DNA of 64,000 nucleotides from CAVUCH01 sp963763095 (GCA_963763095.1 CAVXNR010000012.1:1-64000); one strand, 5' to 3'. Counted from the stretch's first letter, positions 1 to 10,302 are shown. The notes: generated from the letters alone by a model not told the origin. A program made the numbers and translations.

Positions 1-51
1 AGAGGCTGTATCAAAACGTCGGACGGCACCCCTCGCCGGTTCGCGTCATTG

Positions 52-120
52 CTATTTCGTCAGCACGCGCGCCTTCAGTTCCTCGAACCAGCTGAGGACG
101 AACTCAATCTGCTGACGGGA
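52..120 (-). pseudogene. C-terminal remnant of a PD40-type protein (kinase tail)
   Basis: The minus strand encodes a 22-residue tail ending in WFEELKARVLTK before a TAG stop at 52-54. Tails of the form LNWFEELKA are common at the end of acidobacterial Ser/Thr kinases with WD40-like PD40 repeats, and the kinase just to the right ends similarly (VVLNWQTGLTK). I see no convincing upstream coding sequence between 121 and 242, so this is probably the scar of a lost tandem paralogue. The assignment rests only on the short tail. Confidence 0.35.
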
Positions 121-242
121 AATGGCACGTGGTTGAGTCTGACCTGCTGGGAGCCTTCTTCGTGGCGGTGCGATACGTTGTGACGACTGCCTCGAAGCAA
201 CTCTAGCGCGACTCGTCCTCACTGACCGTTACGCGCCACTGC

Positions 243-2920
243 TCACTTCGTCAGCCCAGTCTGCCAGTTCAGCACCACCGTGAACTGTGACGTGGCGCCA
301 GCCTCGACCGGTGCCACGAGCAGAAACCGTTGGCCGTCCGGCGTCACGTCCCACGGCGCCGGACCGCGACGCCCGGTGGAATCCCGTGTGGCAAAACCGC
401 GCGGCGTCTGAAATAGCGGTGTCGGCGCACCGACATGCAACGGGTTGTCGGCGATCGCGACCGCCATGACCATGCCATCGGCCGCGACGTAGAACAACTC
501 CTTGCCGTCTCGCCGCCACTTCGGACTGTGGCCCCCGTCGCTCGACACAATCAGCCGATTCTGAGCATCAGGAAACGTTCTGAGTTGGACTTCATCGCGG
601 CCGGACTCGTTCGACGTGTACGCTACCCAGCGAGAGGCGCCCTGCGGATTCGGCGAGAACTGCGCTTGGCTTTCGGCGGCATCCGAGCGAACAAACGGGA
701 CGAGCTTTGGAGCGCCGTCGAGCGAAAGCGCCCATAAGTCCGCATTCGTCTTCGGATCCACCACCACAAACAACAGAAAGCGGCCATCTCGCGACCAGCT
801 CGTGGGTACCGCCCGATACTCCGCCGATTGAAACAGAAGTTCCTGTCGCCCGGCGCCGTTGGTCGGTTTCTGCAACACGTCTGTCTGAGAGCCGCGTCTG
901 TCCGTAAAGGCGATGCGGCTCCCGTCCGGAGACCACACGGCCGCTCCGACACCCGCAGTGGATGCGAACCGGGTGCTCGCGCCGCGAGCGAAGTCGAACA
1001 ACCACAAGGTCGCGTTTGACGTGACCTGGGGGTTTACTCGAGCGACAGCGGCTCGCATGGCGTCAGGCGACAAACTGAGCCCGTCGTATAACCCGGGCTC
1101 CGACACACGACCGACGACCCGTCCCTGCCGATCCAACCATGTAAGCTGCGAGTTCTCGACCGCACTTTTGTACACCAGGATGTCGTTCTCGGACGCCGAC
1201 ACTGTGGCGGTGTCGAGGTAGGAGTGCACCCCTTCAGCGACAAGGATTGGAGCGCCGGACAATTCGAGCCGCGACTCGTCGAAGGCCTGGGCCATGAGAT
1301 TCCCGTCTCGGAGGAACAACAGCTTTCCCGGTCCTCCGTTAGAGGCGCGTGCGTAGACCGGGCTCGTCGTGGTTGCTACAAGGCGTCGGGAATCCTGTTC
1401 CCCAGGGCGCGCGTTGAGCGATCCGATGAAGATCCCCGTTTGCTCAGGGTTGGTTCGGGAAGTCCGCAAGTAGAAGAAATGCCGTCCTCCCGGCAGGAAC
1501 ACGGGTGTGAGATGAGCGCTCTCCCCGCGAGATGAGTCGAGCGCTGTAACTGGCGAGGCCGCGCCGCCAGCATCTGATATTCGCATGATGCCGCCGGCTA
1601 CGTTGCCGAACAGGATCACGCCATCGCGGTTCCAGGATCCGCCCACGGCGGGCTGGCGGAGTTCGCAGACGGTCTGCGCCAAACCACCAGACACGTCGAT
1701 CTTCTTGAGCGTGCCCCCCGCATCAAAGGCGATGAACCTGCTGTCGGGAGACCAGAACGGGGGTAAAGCCGCCTGCCCGATTTCCGTGCCCTGCAGCGCG
1801 CGATCTTCCAACGATCTCAGCTCTCGCACCCAGACTCGCATCACGCGGTCGGAGCCGCTCGACAGGAAGGCGACATAACGCCCATTGGGTGAGATCGCCG
1901 ACGCTGCGCTTGCGGGCAGATCGCCCGTCGGGGCGATCTGGAGGCGCACGAACTGAGCGGCTGGTGGCGGTGTGCGCCATGGCGCCAAGGCTGCGACAAC
2001 CGCAACGATGGCGAACGCGGCCGCGACGGCCCAGGCGACCCATCCCTGACGGCCGCGTTGGCCGGCCGCGGCCTGGGGTTCATCGTGGTCGAGCAGCAGT
2101 TGGGCGTCGGCAATGTCATGAAGTCGGCGCTTCGGATCCTTCTGCAGGCACGCGCGCAATAAGGGGCGCGTTCTCGCAGGGACGCGGTTCCACTCTGGCT
2201 CGACGTGTAGCACCCCGGCAATCGTGTCGGCCAGCGTCAGACGCGCGAAGAGCGGGGCTCCGGTCAACATCTCGAACAAGACCACACCGAATGCCCAGAT
2301 ATCTGCGCGCTTGTCGACCGGCTCGCCGCGCGCCTGCTCGGGGCTCATATACGCGGCCGTGCCGAGAATGACGCCGATCCGCGTCATTGCGGGAGCAGCG
2401 ATCGTTGGTGACGTGACGTCTGCATTCATCGCCGACACTGGCTCGAGCGCTTTAGCCAATCCAAAGTCCAACACTTTCACCGTGCCATCCAGCCGCAGCT
2501 TCACATTCGCCGGCTTCAAATCGCGATGAATGATCCCAAGCTCGTGCGCGGCTTCGAGCGCCGCGGCGATCTGCTTGGCGATCGGCAGCGCATCGTCAAT
2601 CGGAATGCGCCCCGCGCGATCCGATCTGCGAGCGTTGCTCCTTCAACCAGTTCCAGGACAAGCGCTCGGACCTCGTTCTCTTCCTCCAGGCCGTAGATCT
2701 GCGCGATATTCGGGTGATTCAGCGAGGCGAGCACGTGCGCCTCGCGCTCGAACCGGGCAAGACGATCAGGATCCGTAGCCACACTGTCTGGTAGGACTTT
2801 GATTGCAACGTCGCGATGCAGCTTTGTGTCGCGCGCGCGATACACCTCGCCCATCCCGCCGGCACCGAGGGCGGATTGGATTTCATACGGGCCGAGGCGA
2901 GTGCCGGCGGAAAGGGCCAT
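243..2920 (-). CDS. Ser/Thr protein kinase with PD40 beta-propeller domain, frameshifted
   Basis: This is a Hanks-type membrane kinase of about 890 residues once the frame is restored. The N-terminal part (from 2920) has the glycine-rich loop LGAGGMGEVYRARD and the VAIKV lysine. The second part (to 243) has the DFGLAKA metal loop, an SPEQ activation-segment motif, and then one membrane helix (VAWAVAAAFAIVAVVAAL) and a long PD40/TolB-like propeller that would lie outside the cytoplasm. The two halves are in different frames. The catalytic loop HRDLKPAN is readable only in the second frame, and the switch falls in the C-run at about 2607-2613, where one missing base would restore the gene. Both halves keep full coding sense, so a sequencing indel is more likely than inactivation. 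The start ATG at 2920 lies inside the 3' overrun of the transposase. Confidence 0.8.
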
Positions 2921-3776
2921 CCGCAGCTTCGTTGTTGCGAGAGGCCCTCATTGTAGTGGGCCGCCCGCGTTCGGAAGCGGTCACCCAACGCTTCCGCAGC
3001 GCATGCCAGCAAATCAGCGCGCATCCGAGCCAGAGGAAGGCCTCGTGGATGTCGGCCCGCTTGTCGTAGCGGACGCGCAGGCGTCGGAACTGATTCAGCC
3101 ACGCAAACGTCCGTTCCACGACCCAGCGCCACCGGCCGAGGCCACTCCCGTGCGTCGTGCGGCGCATCGCGACAAGCGGGAGAATCCGACGGGCGCGCAA
3201 TCCGTGGCGGATCGCCTCCGCGTCGTAGCCGCGATCGCCGAGCACGCAGGCTGGACGACGCCGCGGTCGGCCTCGTTCGCCTTGCAGTGGGGGAATCGCA
3301 TCGACCAGGGCCAAGGCTTCTTGGGAGTCGTTCCGGTTGGCTCCGGTCAGACGCACGGCGAGCGGGACGCCCTGTCCATCACAGATTAGATGCCGTTTGC
3401 TCCCGCGTTTCGCACGGTCGGTGGGATTCGGACCGGTCTGCGTCCCGCCACACACCGAACGCACTGAACAACTGTCCACAATGGCGCGGGACCAATCGAT
3501 GTCGCCGTCGCGCGCGAGCCAGCTCAGAAGTGCGAAGTGCATCAGGTCCCAAATGCCGTCTTGCTGCCAGTCGCGCAGTCGTCGCCAACACGTCATCCCC
3601 GATCCGCAGCCCAGTTCCGTCGGCAACATCTGCCAAGGAATCCCGCTCCGCAAGACGAACAGGATGCCAGTGAGACAGGCCCGATCACGAACGCGCGGCC
3701 GTCCACCCTTCGGTCGCGGCGGTGGAACGGGTAAGAGCGGTTCGATCAGATTCCACAATGCGTCAGGGAGCAGCAT
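2883..3776 (-). mobile_element. IS5-family DDE transposase, 3' end fused into flanking DNA
   Basis: The 297-residue product has the IS5/IS427-group layout: an N-terminal DUF4096-like helix-turn-helix region (GGRPRVRDRACLTGILFVLRSG), a first acidic segment IVDSCSVRS, the segment LGDRGYDAEAIR, and the C-terminal signature VERTFAWLNQFRRLRVRYDKR. Relatives usually stop shortly after the ALICW-type helix. Here about 37 extra residues (below about 2997) run into the start of the kinase gene. The native 3' end and right inverted repeat therefore seem lost or very degenerate. A candidate left end with the block GAATCCAGACACCTTCC (minus strand) lies near 3812-3833, but I could not find its partner. 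A hairpin (CGGAAGCG at 2972-2979, CGCTTCCG at 2989-2996) sits at the junction. Confidence 0.8.
2950..2955 (-). promoter_or_regulatory. Possible -10 element for the kinase
   Basis: On the minus strand TACAAT lies about 30 nt upstream of the kinase ATG at 2920. No good -35 hexamer is visible at the right distance (closest TTCCGA, 15 bp away), so this is tentative. Confidence 0.2.
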
Positions 3777-3984
3777 GGCAGCGATAAACCGCCGACATTA
3801 CAGCGGTCAATGGAAGGTGTCTGGATTCGCCCAGTTTTGTTATACTTAGTCTCGCGTGCACTGGCCCGCCGACCAAGCGCGTTCGGTTGAGCCGACAAAC
3901 CCCGTAGCGCCAGCAACACAATCTTCGTTCGGCCTCCACGCACGTTCTGATCGGAGAGTAGCGCCGGCTGCGCACGCCGTGGCG
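3777..3984. other. Left flank of IS5 element, no gene seen
   Basis: This stretch separates the transposase start from the end of the CatE-like gene. It holds the probable left terminus of the insertion sequence near 3812-3833 and no coding region that I can support. Confidence 0.4.
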
Positions 3985-4882
3985 TTAGCGCTCGGGGCTT
4001 ACGCGCAGCCGCGTGCCCCATGGGTCCGTGACGAGCCAGTCGGGCCCCGCTTCAACAATCGGAGCGGCCGTGTTCTGCAGCCGCTGTCCAATCGCACGGG
4101 CCTCGATCGCCGAGGGTACGACGAGGGTCCACTCGAGAAGGCGCGCCTGATCGGCGGTGGGTGCGGGACCTGGCGCCCAGACGTTCGTGCCGAGGTGATG
4201 GTGGTAGCCACCGGCGGAGAAGAACAGTGCCCCGGGATAGCTCCACACCGTGATGTCGAAGCCGACACCGCGGTGGTAGAACGCGGCCGCCTGGTCGAGG
4301 TCGCCGACGTGCAGGTGCACGTGCCCCATCGTCGTTCGCGCAGGCACGCCGTCCCAGGTGTGACCTCCCGCTGCCTGGATCGAGATCGTCCACATCGAGC
4401 GGATCGGTCGTCATCACGAGCTGCCCGTCGATCTGGCGCCAGGTGCTTCGCGGCCGGTCGGCGTAGACCTCGATGCCGAGACCATCGGGATCGGAGAGGT
4501 AGAGCGCCTCGCTCACGCTGTGGTCCGACATCCCCACGTGGACACCCGTCGAGGCCACGTGGGCCGCAAAGCGGCCGAGCACCTTGCGATCCGGCAGCAG
4601 GATCGCGAAGTGAAAGAGTCCGAAGGCCCCGCGTCGACCGGCCGGACGCGTACCCGGCTCGGCATGCAGCGTGACCAGGGACTCCGCTGACTCCGGCACC
4701 CCGAGCATCGCTGCGTCGGCCGACACCTCGATCACGCGCAGGCCGATCACGTCGCGGTAGTACGCGATCGACCGTGCGAGGTCGGAGACCTGGAGGTGCA
4801 CGCCACCCACCCGCGTCGCATCGGGCAGCCGACCGTCACCCGGTGCGCTGCCGAAAGGGGTTGGCGTGGGCGCGATGGTCAT
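3985..4882 (-). CDS. Two-domain VOC-family protein (CatE-like dioxygenase/glyoxalase fold), frameshifted
   Basis: The restored product is about 298 residues with two vicinal-oxygen-chelate modules, as in CatE-type proteins (COG2514). Module 1 begins GVHLQVSDLARSIAYYRDVIGL and ends near the glutamate of GIEVYADRP. Module 2 begins MGHVHLHVGDLDQAAAFYHRGVGFD. The metal ligands expected for the fold (His at each module start, Glu near each module end) are plausible at these places. The frames join around 4375-4385, where removing one base from GATCTCGATCCAGGC gives the expected DDLIQAAGGHTWDG. The start ATG is preceded by a GGGAG-type Shine-Dalgarno sequence. The substrate cannot be deduced. Confidence 0.75.
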
Positions 4883-4900
4883 GGTGCTCTCCCAAACAGC

Positions 4901-5032
4901 TTATAGCAGACGCATCACTACATTGGCGGCTCGCTCCGTAAACCGTGCCCACCACGACCGTTGCAGAAACGTGGTGAGGGTGATCTCTTCGGCGTCGCGA
5001 AGATCGTCCAGAAAGTCTGATCCATCTGAGCG
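4901..5032 (-). pseudogene. Probable C-terminal remnant of a cardiolipin synthase (PLD family)
   Basis: About 43 codons before a TAA at 4901-4903 read FLDDLRDAEEITLTTF, then RSWWARFTERAANVV. This is the typical end of phospholipase-D-type cardiolipin synthases (FxxDLxxAxEITLxxW, RPxxxRxxE). The rest of the gene, including any HKD motif, is absent; 5033-5179 is the region upstream of the cation ATPase. I infer a deletion scar. Confidence 0.35.
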
Positions 5033-5179
5033 CAGGTCGTCCCACAGTCTCGGATAGTACGGTCGCCGTTCAGCAGCACCTCGACGCGGTTGCCATCTTC
5101 CCCATGCGTCACCCTGCGAGTGCATTGCGTGCGGTAACATCGCAACGCATGTCGTGCCGCCTCTCAAGGAGCAGACCAC

Positions 5180-7990
5180 GTGCCTACCGTCGCGAGCGAA
5201 GCGCCAGAGCCGAGTATGGCGTACCGCCTGCACGCCAGCGAACTGGTCGCCAGGCTCGGGACCAATGAGCAGAGCGGGCTGAGCGAAGAGGAAGCGCGCG
5301 CTCGGCTCGCGCAGGACGGACCAAACGAGCTCGCGGCGGAAAAGCCTGTCCCGGCGTGGCGGCGCTTCCTCTCGCAATTTCAGGATGTGCTCGTCATCCT
5401 GCTTCTCGTCGCAACAGCGATCTCCGCGGCGCTCTGGGTCGTGGAGCGGGACGCGGCCCTCCCGTACGAAGCCATTGCCATCTTTGCCGTCGTGCTCCTG
5501 AACGCGGCCATGGGCTATGTGCAGGAGTCGCGTGCCGAGGCTGCCGTTGCCGCACTTCGCGCGATGTCGGCGGCGGACGCCTCCGTGATCCGGGGCGGAG
5601 AGCGGCGAACCGTCCCCGCTTCGCAGATCGTTCCGGGCGACATCATCCTCGTCGAGGAAGGTGACACCATTGCCGCCGATGGGCGGTTGCTCGAGTCCGC
5701 CGCCCTGCAGACGGCGGAGGCTGCACTCACCGGCGAGAGCCTGCCGATCACGAAGGATACCGCCGTGATCGCCGAGGAGGTGGCTCTTGGCGATCGGGAC
5801 AACATGGTCTTCAGCGGCACCGCCGCAACCTACGGCCATGGGAAGGTTGTCGTCACCGCCACGGGCATGCGCACCGAGATGGGGCGCATCGCAGGACTCC
5901 TCGAGACAACGCCCGACGAGGCGACGCCGCTCCAACGGGAATTGGATCGCACCGGCAAGATGCTGGGTCTGGTCGTGGTCGCCATCGCGATCATCATGAT
6001 CGTCACCATCGTGGTCGTCGAAGATGTTCGTAGCGTCGGCGCCCTGTTCGATGTGCTCATCCTCGGCGTCGCGTTGGCCGTCGCGGCCGTTCCCGAAGGC
6101 CTCCCTGCCGTTGTGACAGCCGTGCTCTCGATCGGCGTGCAGCGGATGGCGAAGCGGAACGCCATCGTCCGGCACCTGGCTGCAGTGGAAACGCTCGGCT
6201 CCGCCACGGTGATCGCATCGGATAAGACCGGCACGCTCACGAAGAACGAGATGACAGTGCGCGTGGTGGTCACCGCAAGCGGTCGCGTCACGTTCGAAGG
6301 TTCAGGGTATGCCCCCGATGGCGCCGTTCAGGCTGAAGGAGGGCGGCCAATCGAAGGGGCGCTGCGCGCCGAACTGGAACGCGCACTTGCGGCGGCCGAC
6401 CGCGCGAACAACGCCTCGATTCAGGAGACGGCCGGCCGATGGACCGTGCAGGGCGATCCAACGGAAGGCGCGTTGCTGGTCGCTGCGCGGAAGTGCGGCC
6501 TGAGCGCCGATTCGCTCAACCAGCGGCTCCCCCGTGTGGGCGAGGTCCCATTCTCTTCGGAACGCAAGTTGATGAGCACGCTCCACCGTGATTCGGAGCA
6601 CCAGGACCGTGGCGTGGTCTTCACCAAGGGCGCCCCTGATGTCCTGCTGGCGCGGTGCACGCGAGAACTCGTCGGCGAGGAGCATCGGTCGCTCACTCCG
6701 GAACGGCGCGCAGCCATACTCGAGACGAACGACGCCCTCGCGGGCGAGGCACTCAGGACGCTTGGCGTTGCCGGCCGGTGGCTGACGCACGAGGCCTTGG
6801 CTGAGCATTCGGCACGGCCCGACGAACGGGTTGAACAGGATCTTGTATTTGCCGGACTGATTGGCATCATCGATCCGCCTCGATCAGAAGCCAGAGACGC
6901 GGTCGCGCGCGCACGACTCGCGGGCATTCGTCCCATCATGATTACCGGCGACCATCCGCGCACCGCCAGCGTCATCGCTCGCGAACTCGGGATTAGCACC
7001 GATGGCCGCACGACGACCGGCGCCGAGCTGGAGAAGCTGTCGGCCGAGGCGCTTTCGCGCACGTCGGCCGAGGTGTCCGTGTACGCGCGGGTCAATCCCG
7101 AGCACAAACTTCGCATCGTCGATGCGCTGAAGCGTTCCGGCGCCGTCGTCGCCATGACGGGAGACGGCGTGAACGATGCGCCAGCGTTGAAGAAGGCGGA
7201 CATCGGCATCGCCATGGGCATCACGGGCACGGACGTCTCGAAGGAGGCGGCCGACATGGTCCTGTCCGACGACAACTTCGCGTCGATCGTCGCGGCGGTC
7301 GAAGAAGGGCGCGCGATTTTCGCGAATATCCGCAAGTTCCTGCGGTATCTCCTCTCGTCGAACATCGGCGAGGTGATGACCATGTTCTTTGGCGTCCTGC
7401 TCGCCAGACAGATCGGCCTCGACGTCGGCGGTGGCGCCGTCGTCTTACCGCTGCTCGCGACACAGATCCTCTGGATCAATCTTGTGACCGATGGTCCACC
7501 AGCACTTGCGCTGGGTGTCGATCCGGCGGATGAAGGGCTCATGCACCAACCGCCGCGTCCTGCAGGCGAGGGAGTGGTCACCGGCCGCATGTGGCGGGGG
7601 ATCTTCTTCGTCGGCACCGTCATGGCGGCCGGCACGCTGTTCGTCCTGGACGCCTCAATGCCAGGAGGGTTCGTCGAGGGAGCGGGCAACCTGCGGTATG
7701 GACAGACGATGGCATTCACGACGCTGATGTTGTTTCAGATCTTCAACGTGGTGAACGCTCGGTCGGACGAGCGAAGCGCGTTCGTTCACCTCTTCACGAA
7801 CCGATGGCTGTGGGGGGCGGTCGCCGGGTCAGTAGCCCTGCAGTTGCTGGTGGTATACGTGCCGTTTCTCCAGCGCGCCTTTGGTACCGTCGGATTGACT
7901 GCTCGCGACTGGACGTTCTGTATCGCGGTCGCCAGCTCCGTGTTGTGGCTGAGGGAAGGCACGAAACTGATCGGGCGAGCGAAGGACTGA
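5180..7990 (+). CDS. P-type cation-transporting ATPase, calcium type (P2A)
   Basis: This 936-residue protein uses ATP to pump a cation, probably Ca2+, across the inner membrane. It is complete for the family: cation-ATPase N-terminal domain, actuator domain with TGES at about residue 184, membrane motif PEGLP in helix M4 (calcium-type ion site), phosphorylated aspartate in DKTGTLT at residue 348, the hinge motif TGDGVNDAP at about 660, and six C-terminal membrane helices. The GTG start at 5180 is chosen because AAGGAG lies 8 nt upstream at 5166-5171. The neighbours (universal stress protein, TRIC-like channel) suggest a stress or ion-homeostasis role, but the ion is inferred from motifs only. 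Confidence 0.92.
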   Translation: MPTVASEAPEPSMAYRLHASELVARLGTNEQSGLSEEEARARLAQDGPNELAAEKPVPAWRRFLSQFQDVLVILLLVATAISAALWVVERDAALPYEAIAIFAVVLLNAAMGYVQESRAEAAVAALRAMSAADASVIRGGERRTVPASQIVPGDIILVEEGDTIAADGRLLESAALQTAEAALTGESLPITKDTAVIAEEVALGDRDNMVFSGTAATYGHGKVVVTATGMRTEMGRIAGLLETTPDEATPLQRELDRTGKMLGLVVVAIAIIMIVTIVVVEDVRSVGALFDVLILGVALAVAAVPEGLPAVVTAVLSIGVQRMAKRNAIVRHLAAVETLGSATVIASDKTGTLTKNEMTVRVVVTASGRVTFEGSGYAPDGAVQAEGGRPIEGALRAELERALAAADRANNASIQETAGRWTVQGDPTEGALLVAARKCGLSADSLNQRLPRVGEVPFSSERKLMSTLHRDSEHQDRGVVFTKGAPDVLLARCTRELVGEEHRSLTPERRAAILETNDALAGEALRTLGVAGRWLTHEALAEHSARPDERVEQDLVFAGLIGIIDPPRSEARDAVARARLAGIRPIMITGDHPRTASVIARELGISTDGRTTTGAELEKLSAEALSRTSAEVSVYARVNPEHKLRIVDALKRSGAVVAMTGDGVNDAPALKKADIGIAMGITGTDVSKEAADMVLSDDNFASIVAAVEEGRAIFANIRKFLRYLLSSNIGEVMTMFFGVLLARQIGLDVGGGAVVLPLLATQILWINLVTDGPPALALGVDPADEGLMHQPPRPAGEGVVTGRMWRGIFFVGTVMAAGTLFVLDASMPGGFVEGAGNLRYGQTMAFTTLMLFQIFNVVNARSDERSAFVHLFTNRWLWGAVAGSVALQLLVVYVPFLQRAFGTVGLTARDWTFCIAVASSVLWLREGTKLIGRAKD

Positions 7991-8211
7991 TCCGCGTTAC
8001 CTGCGCGCCTCCGTGTGATCCGGGCGGCGGTGTTCGTCTGCTCCTCTTTGGGATTTTGACGTTCGAGCGCCGAGTAGTCGGCTGGATTCGGATTCGAAGA
8101 CAGCGGATCACTCGCGGGGAACGATCCCTCAATCGTCTGATCGAGGGCCGCTTCCCGGATCCTTCGTTCTTCGTCGGGGGTGTGCTGATGTTCCGTATCG
8201 TCGGGCGACAT
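7786..8211 (-). CDS. Small conserved hypothetical protein, 3' end uncertain
   Basis: An ATG at 8211 follows a strong Shine-Dalgarno sequence (AGGAGG, 6 nt spacer). The first about 60 residues look like a real small hydrophilic protein with the core REAALDQTIEGSFPASDPLSS, resembling short acidic proteins with an xALDQTIExSFPASDP signature found beside stress genes. The open frame runs on to 7786, antisense to the end of the cation ATPase, and that basic tail is probably not real. A one-base shift would end the protein at a TAA near 8000. Confidence 0.5.
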   Translation of the reverse strand: MSPDDTEHQHTPDEERRIREAALDQTIEGSFPASDPLSSNPNPADYSALERQNPKEEQTNTAARITRRRAGNADQSFARPISFVPSLSHNTELATAIQNVQSRAVNPTVPKARWRNGTYTTSNCRATDPATAPHSHRFVKR

Positions 8212-8222
8212 TGCGCGCCTCC

Positions 8223-8892
8223 TCATAACGCCGCCATGTTGATCGCGGCGTGCCTGTGACGGTCGCGGCTCCGCCGCTGACACGGCCGGCCAATCGGCCC
8301 GCCAAGCGTCGCTGAGCGAAGTCTCTTTGTACTCGATCCTCACGGGCATCGTACTCAATCGATCGAAGAGATGAGCCTCGGCTCGAATCGGCCACCAGTC
8401 ATACAAGAACACCTCCAGCGGGCGCCACATGGCCACCCAGCCGACAATGAGGAGCCCCTCGCGGATCACCTCTGCGAAGTGATTGTCGCGAAAGGAGCTC
8501 GCCACGGCGTCGCCAACCGCAATCGATGCGCCGAGGAAGGCGAGAGCGATCACCAGGCTGATGCGACCTCGCCGAAACAGCTCGCCCAGACGACGACGCG
8601 AGTCCTCGGCGAGTTGCTTGAAGTACTGGTGAATGGAGTCGCCAAGCATCGCGGCCTCATATGTCTGCCCGGCGCTCCGTTCGAGGTGGACCAACAATGC
8701 CAACCGTGAGTCGCGAGGCAAATCACGCGCCCATTCGACGATGAATTCCTCCGCACGCGGGTCAAGGTCGCGCTGACGAAACGGCGAGGGATCGATGGCG
8801 TTGAAGAGCTGGCGGAGCTCGGCGACGCGGACTTCGATAACCCGGCATTCCGTCGGAATCGTGTCCCCTCCGGACGAGCGTGCACGCGACAT
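8223..8892 (-). CDS. Hypothetical membrane protein with two central helices
   Basis: About 200 residues have consistent coding sense. The N-terminal half is soluble and rich in charged residues (RVAELRQLFNAIDPSPF, ending in RRRLGELFRRGR). Then come two hydrophobic segments, ISLVIALAFLGASIAVGD and EGLLIVGWVAMW, followed by the conserved-looking RPLEVFLYDWWPIRAE. The open frame runs straight into the next small gene without a stop. In the neighbouring frame a TGA at 8223-8225 sits exactly before that gene's ribosome binding site, so I infer a frameshift between about 8226 and 8295 and place the end there. I do not recognise a named family. Confidence 0.6.
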
Positions 8893-9078
8893 CGATCCTC
8901 CCTCGGCGGCACCACGCGATACGTCACAATAGCTCGGACGAGTGTGAGACCACCGGATTCCCGCGGGGCCAGGCCGTCGACGTCTATCGCAAAAGCTGAA
9001 GGCTGGCCAAAATCAGCGGTCGTGCGGTGCTGATTCCGACGGGCGCCCCAGCATAGAGATCGCAGCAAGGAGGCGGGC

Positions 9079-9543
9079 ATGGCTGCCCTCGCACGAATCC
9101 TTTGTGCAATCGATCTGGAGAAGGCGAGCGAAAGAGCCTTTGACCGTGCACTCAATCTCGCGATCATCAGCGAGGCGAAGCTGCACCTCCTTCACGCGAC
9201 GCCGGCTAACGTTCCCTTCTCCTGGCGTGCGACTGAACGGCTTCGGTACCTCACCGGCCTTCGCCAACGTGCTGAGGCCGCAGGGGTGAAGGTTCGTGTC
9301 GTGGAGCAACACGGCGATCCAGCTCGCGTGATCGAGCTTTACGCAAACGCCAGGAAAGTGGACCTCGTGGTTCTGGGCTCGAATCGGCGCCGGGGTTGGC
9401 GACGGATCAGAGAGGGGTCCGTGTCCGAACGCGTACTCCGGCGCGCGGCATGGCCGGTGCTCATCGTTCCCTGGGACGCTCGTCGAGCGGGCTTGCTCAA
9501 CAAGAAAACGTCACGGACTGTTTCAAAGAGCTCGAGGCGGTAG
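9079..9543 (+). CDS. Universal stress protein, UspA family
   Basis: The 154-residue protein is a single Usp domain: RILCAIDLEKASERAFDRAL at the start, the helix-strand pattern ending VDLVVLGSNRRRG, and the nucleotide-loop region GSVSERVLRRAAWPVLIVPW. The G-2X-G-9X-G-S/T ATP-binding motif is partly present (GSNRRRGWRRIREGSVS). An AAGGAGG sequence 5 nt before the ATG fixes the start. It lies upstream of and in the same direction as the TRIC-like channel gene. Such proteins commonly respond to anoxia or energy stress. Confidence 0.85.
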   Translation: MAALARILCAIDLEKASERAFDRALNLAIISEAKLHLLHATPANVPFSWRATERLRYLTGLRQRAEAAGVKVRVVEQHGDPARVIELYANARKVDLVVLGSNRRRGWRRIREGSVSERVLRRAAWPVLIVPWDARRAGLLNKKTSRTVSKSSRR

Positions 9544-9624
9544 CTATGCCGCCGATCGATCGTTACGACACCCTCGTCAGACAGCAGGTCAACGTCCGAT
9601 CCTGCAGCCCGGAGGCGATCGTGA

Positions 9625-10302
9625 TTGCAGTGCGAGCGAGGCGCCTTGCCTGAACACTTCTCGATGGGCGCGGTATGGCTCACGCTGGACCTTGCCGGCA
9701 CGGCCGTGTTCGCGATCAGCGGCGCGGCGATCGGCGTGAAGTACCGTCTCGATGTCTTCGGGGTCTGCGTTATCGCCTTTGTGGCCGGCAATGCCGGCGG
9801 GATGCTCCGGGATGTGATGCTCGGCGCGACCCCCCCGGCCGCGCTCAGTGGATGGCAGCACGTCACCGTTTCGCTGCTTGCGGCGGTGCTGACGTTTTGG
9901 TGGCACCCGCGTCTCGAGCGGCTGCGCACGCCCATTCTGCTATTCGATGCCGCTGGTCTCGGACTGTTTGCCGTCTCCGGCACGGAGAAGGCACTCGCGT
10001 TCGGACTCGATCCGCTCGTGGCGGCGATACTGGGAATGCTCACCGGCATCGGCGGCGGCGTACTTCGTGATCTCCTCGTCAACGAGATTCCCACCGTATT
10101 GCACGGAGAGCTGTACGCCGTGGCCGCGCTCGCCGGTGCAGCAGTGGTCGTCGCCGGACACGTGCTTCACCTTCCGCCGACGGTGCCGACGATGATTGGT
10201 GGCGCGGTGCTCTGCTTCTGTATTCGGCTCCTCTCGATACGACGCGGCTGGTCACTTCCCACGGCCGACCGCTTCGAGAGGCCTCTTCCGAAACAACGAT
10301 GA
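9625..10302 (+). CDS. TRIC/UPF0126 family cation channel-like membrane protein
   Basis: About 225 residues and seven predicted membrane helices, built as two copies of the UPF0126 (glycine-transporter/TRIC) repeat. Repeat 1 has GNAGGMLRDVMLG and repeat 2 has GIGGGVLRDLLVNEIP, the paired GGxxRD signatures of the family. Bacterial homologues form potassium-permeable trimeric channels. The start is uncertain: TTG at 9625 has GGAGG 9 nt upstream, and ATG at 9664 begins the first conserved helix (MGAVWLTLDLAG). Confidence 0.82.
   Translation: MQCERGALPEHFSMGAVWLTLDLAGTAVFAISGAAIGVKYRLDVFGVCVIAFVAGNAGGMLRDVMLGATPPAALSGWQHVTVSLLAAVLTFWWHPRLERLRTPILLFDAAGLGLFAVSGTEKALAFGLDPLVAAILGMLTGIGGGVLRDLLVNEIPTVLHGELYAVAALAGAAVVVAGHVLHLPPTVPTMIGGAVLCFCIRLLSIRRGWSLPTADRFERPLPKQR

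Noticed and set aside
1..22. Inverted-repeat-like sequence at the very left edge (GAGGCTGTATCAAAAC)
   Set aside because: It resembles ends of some IS elements, but no partner or transposase in the correct position is visible in the window.
2972..2996. Hairpin CGGAAGCG/CGCTTCCG as a terminator or IS end
   Set aside because: It lies inside transposase-coding sequence, lacks a T-run, and does not match the candidate left end of the element.
4901..6175. A 424-codon minus-strand open frame opposite the calcium ATPase
   Set aside because: Most of it is antisense to the ATPase. Only its last about 43 codons, outside the ATPase gene, look like a real protein tail, and these are listed separately.
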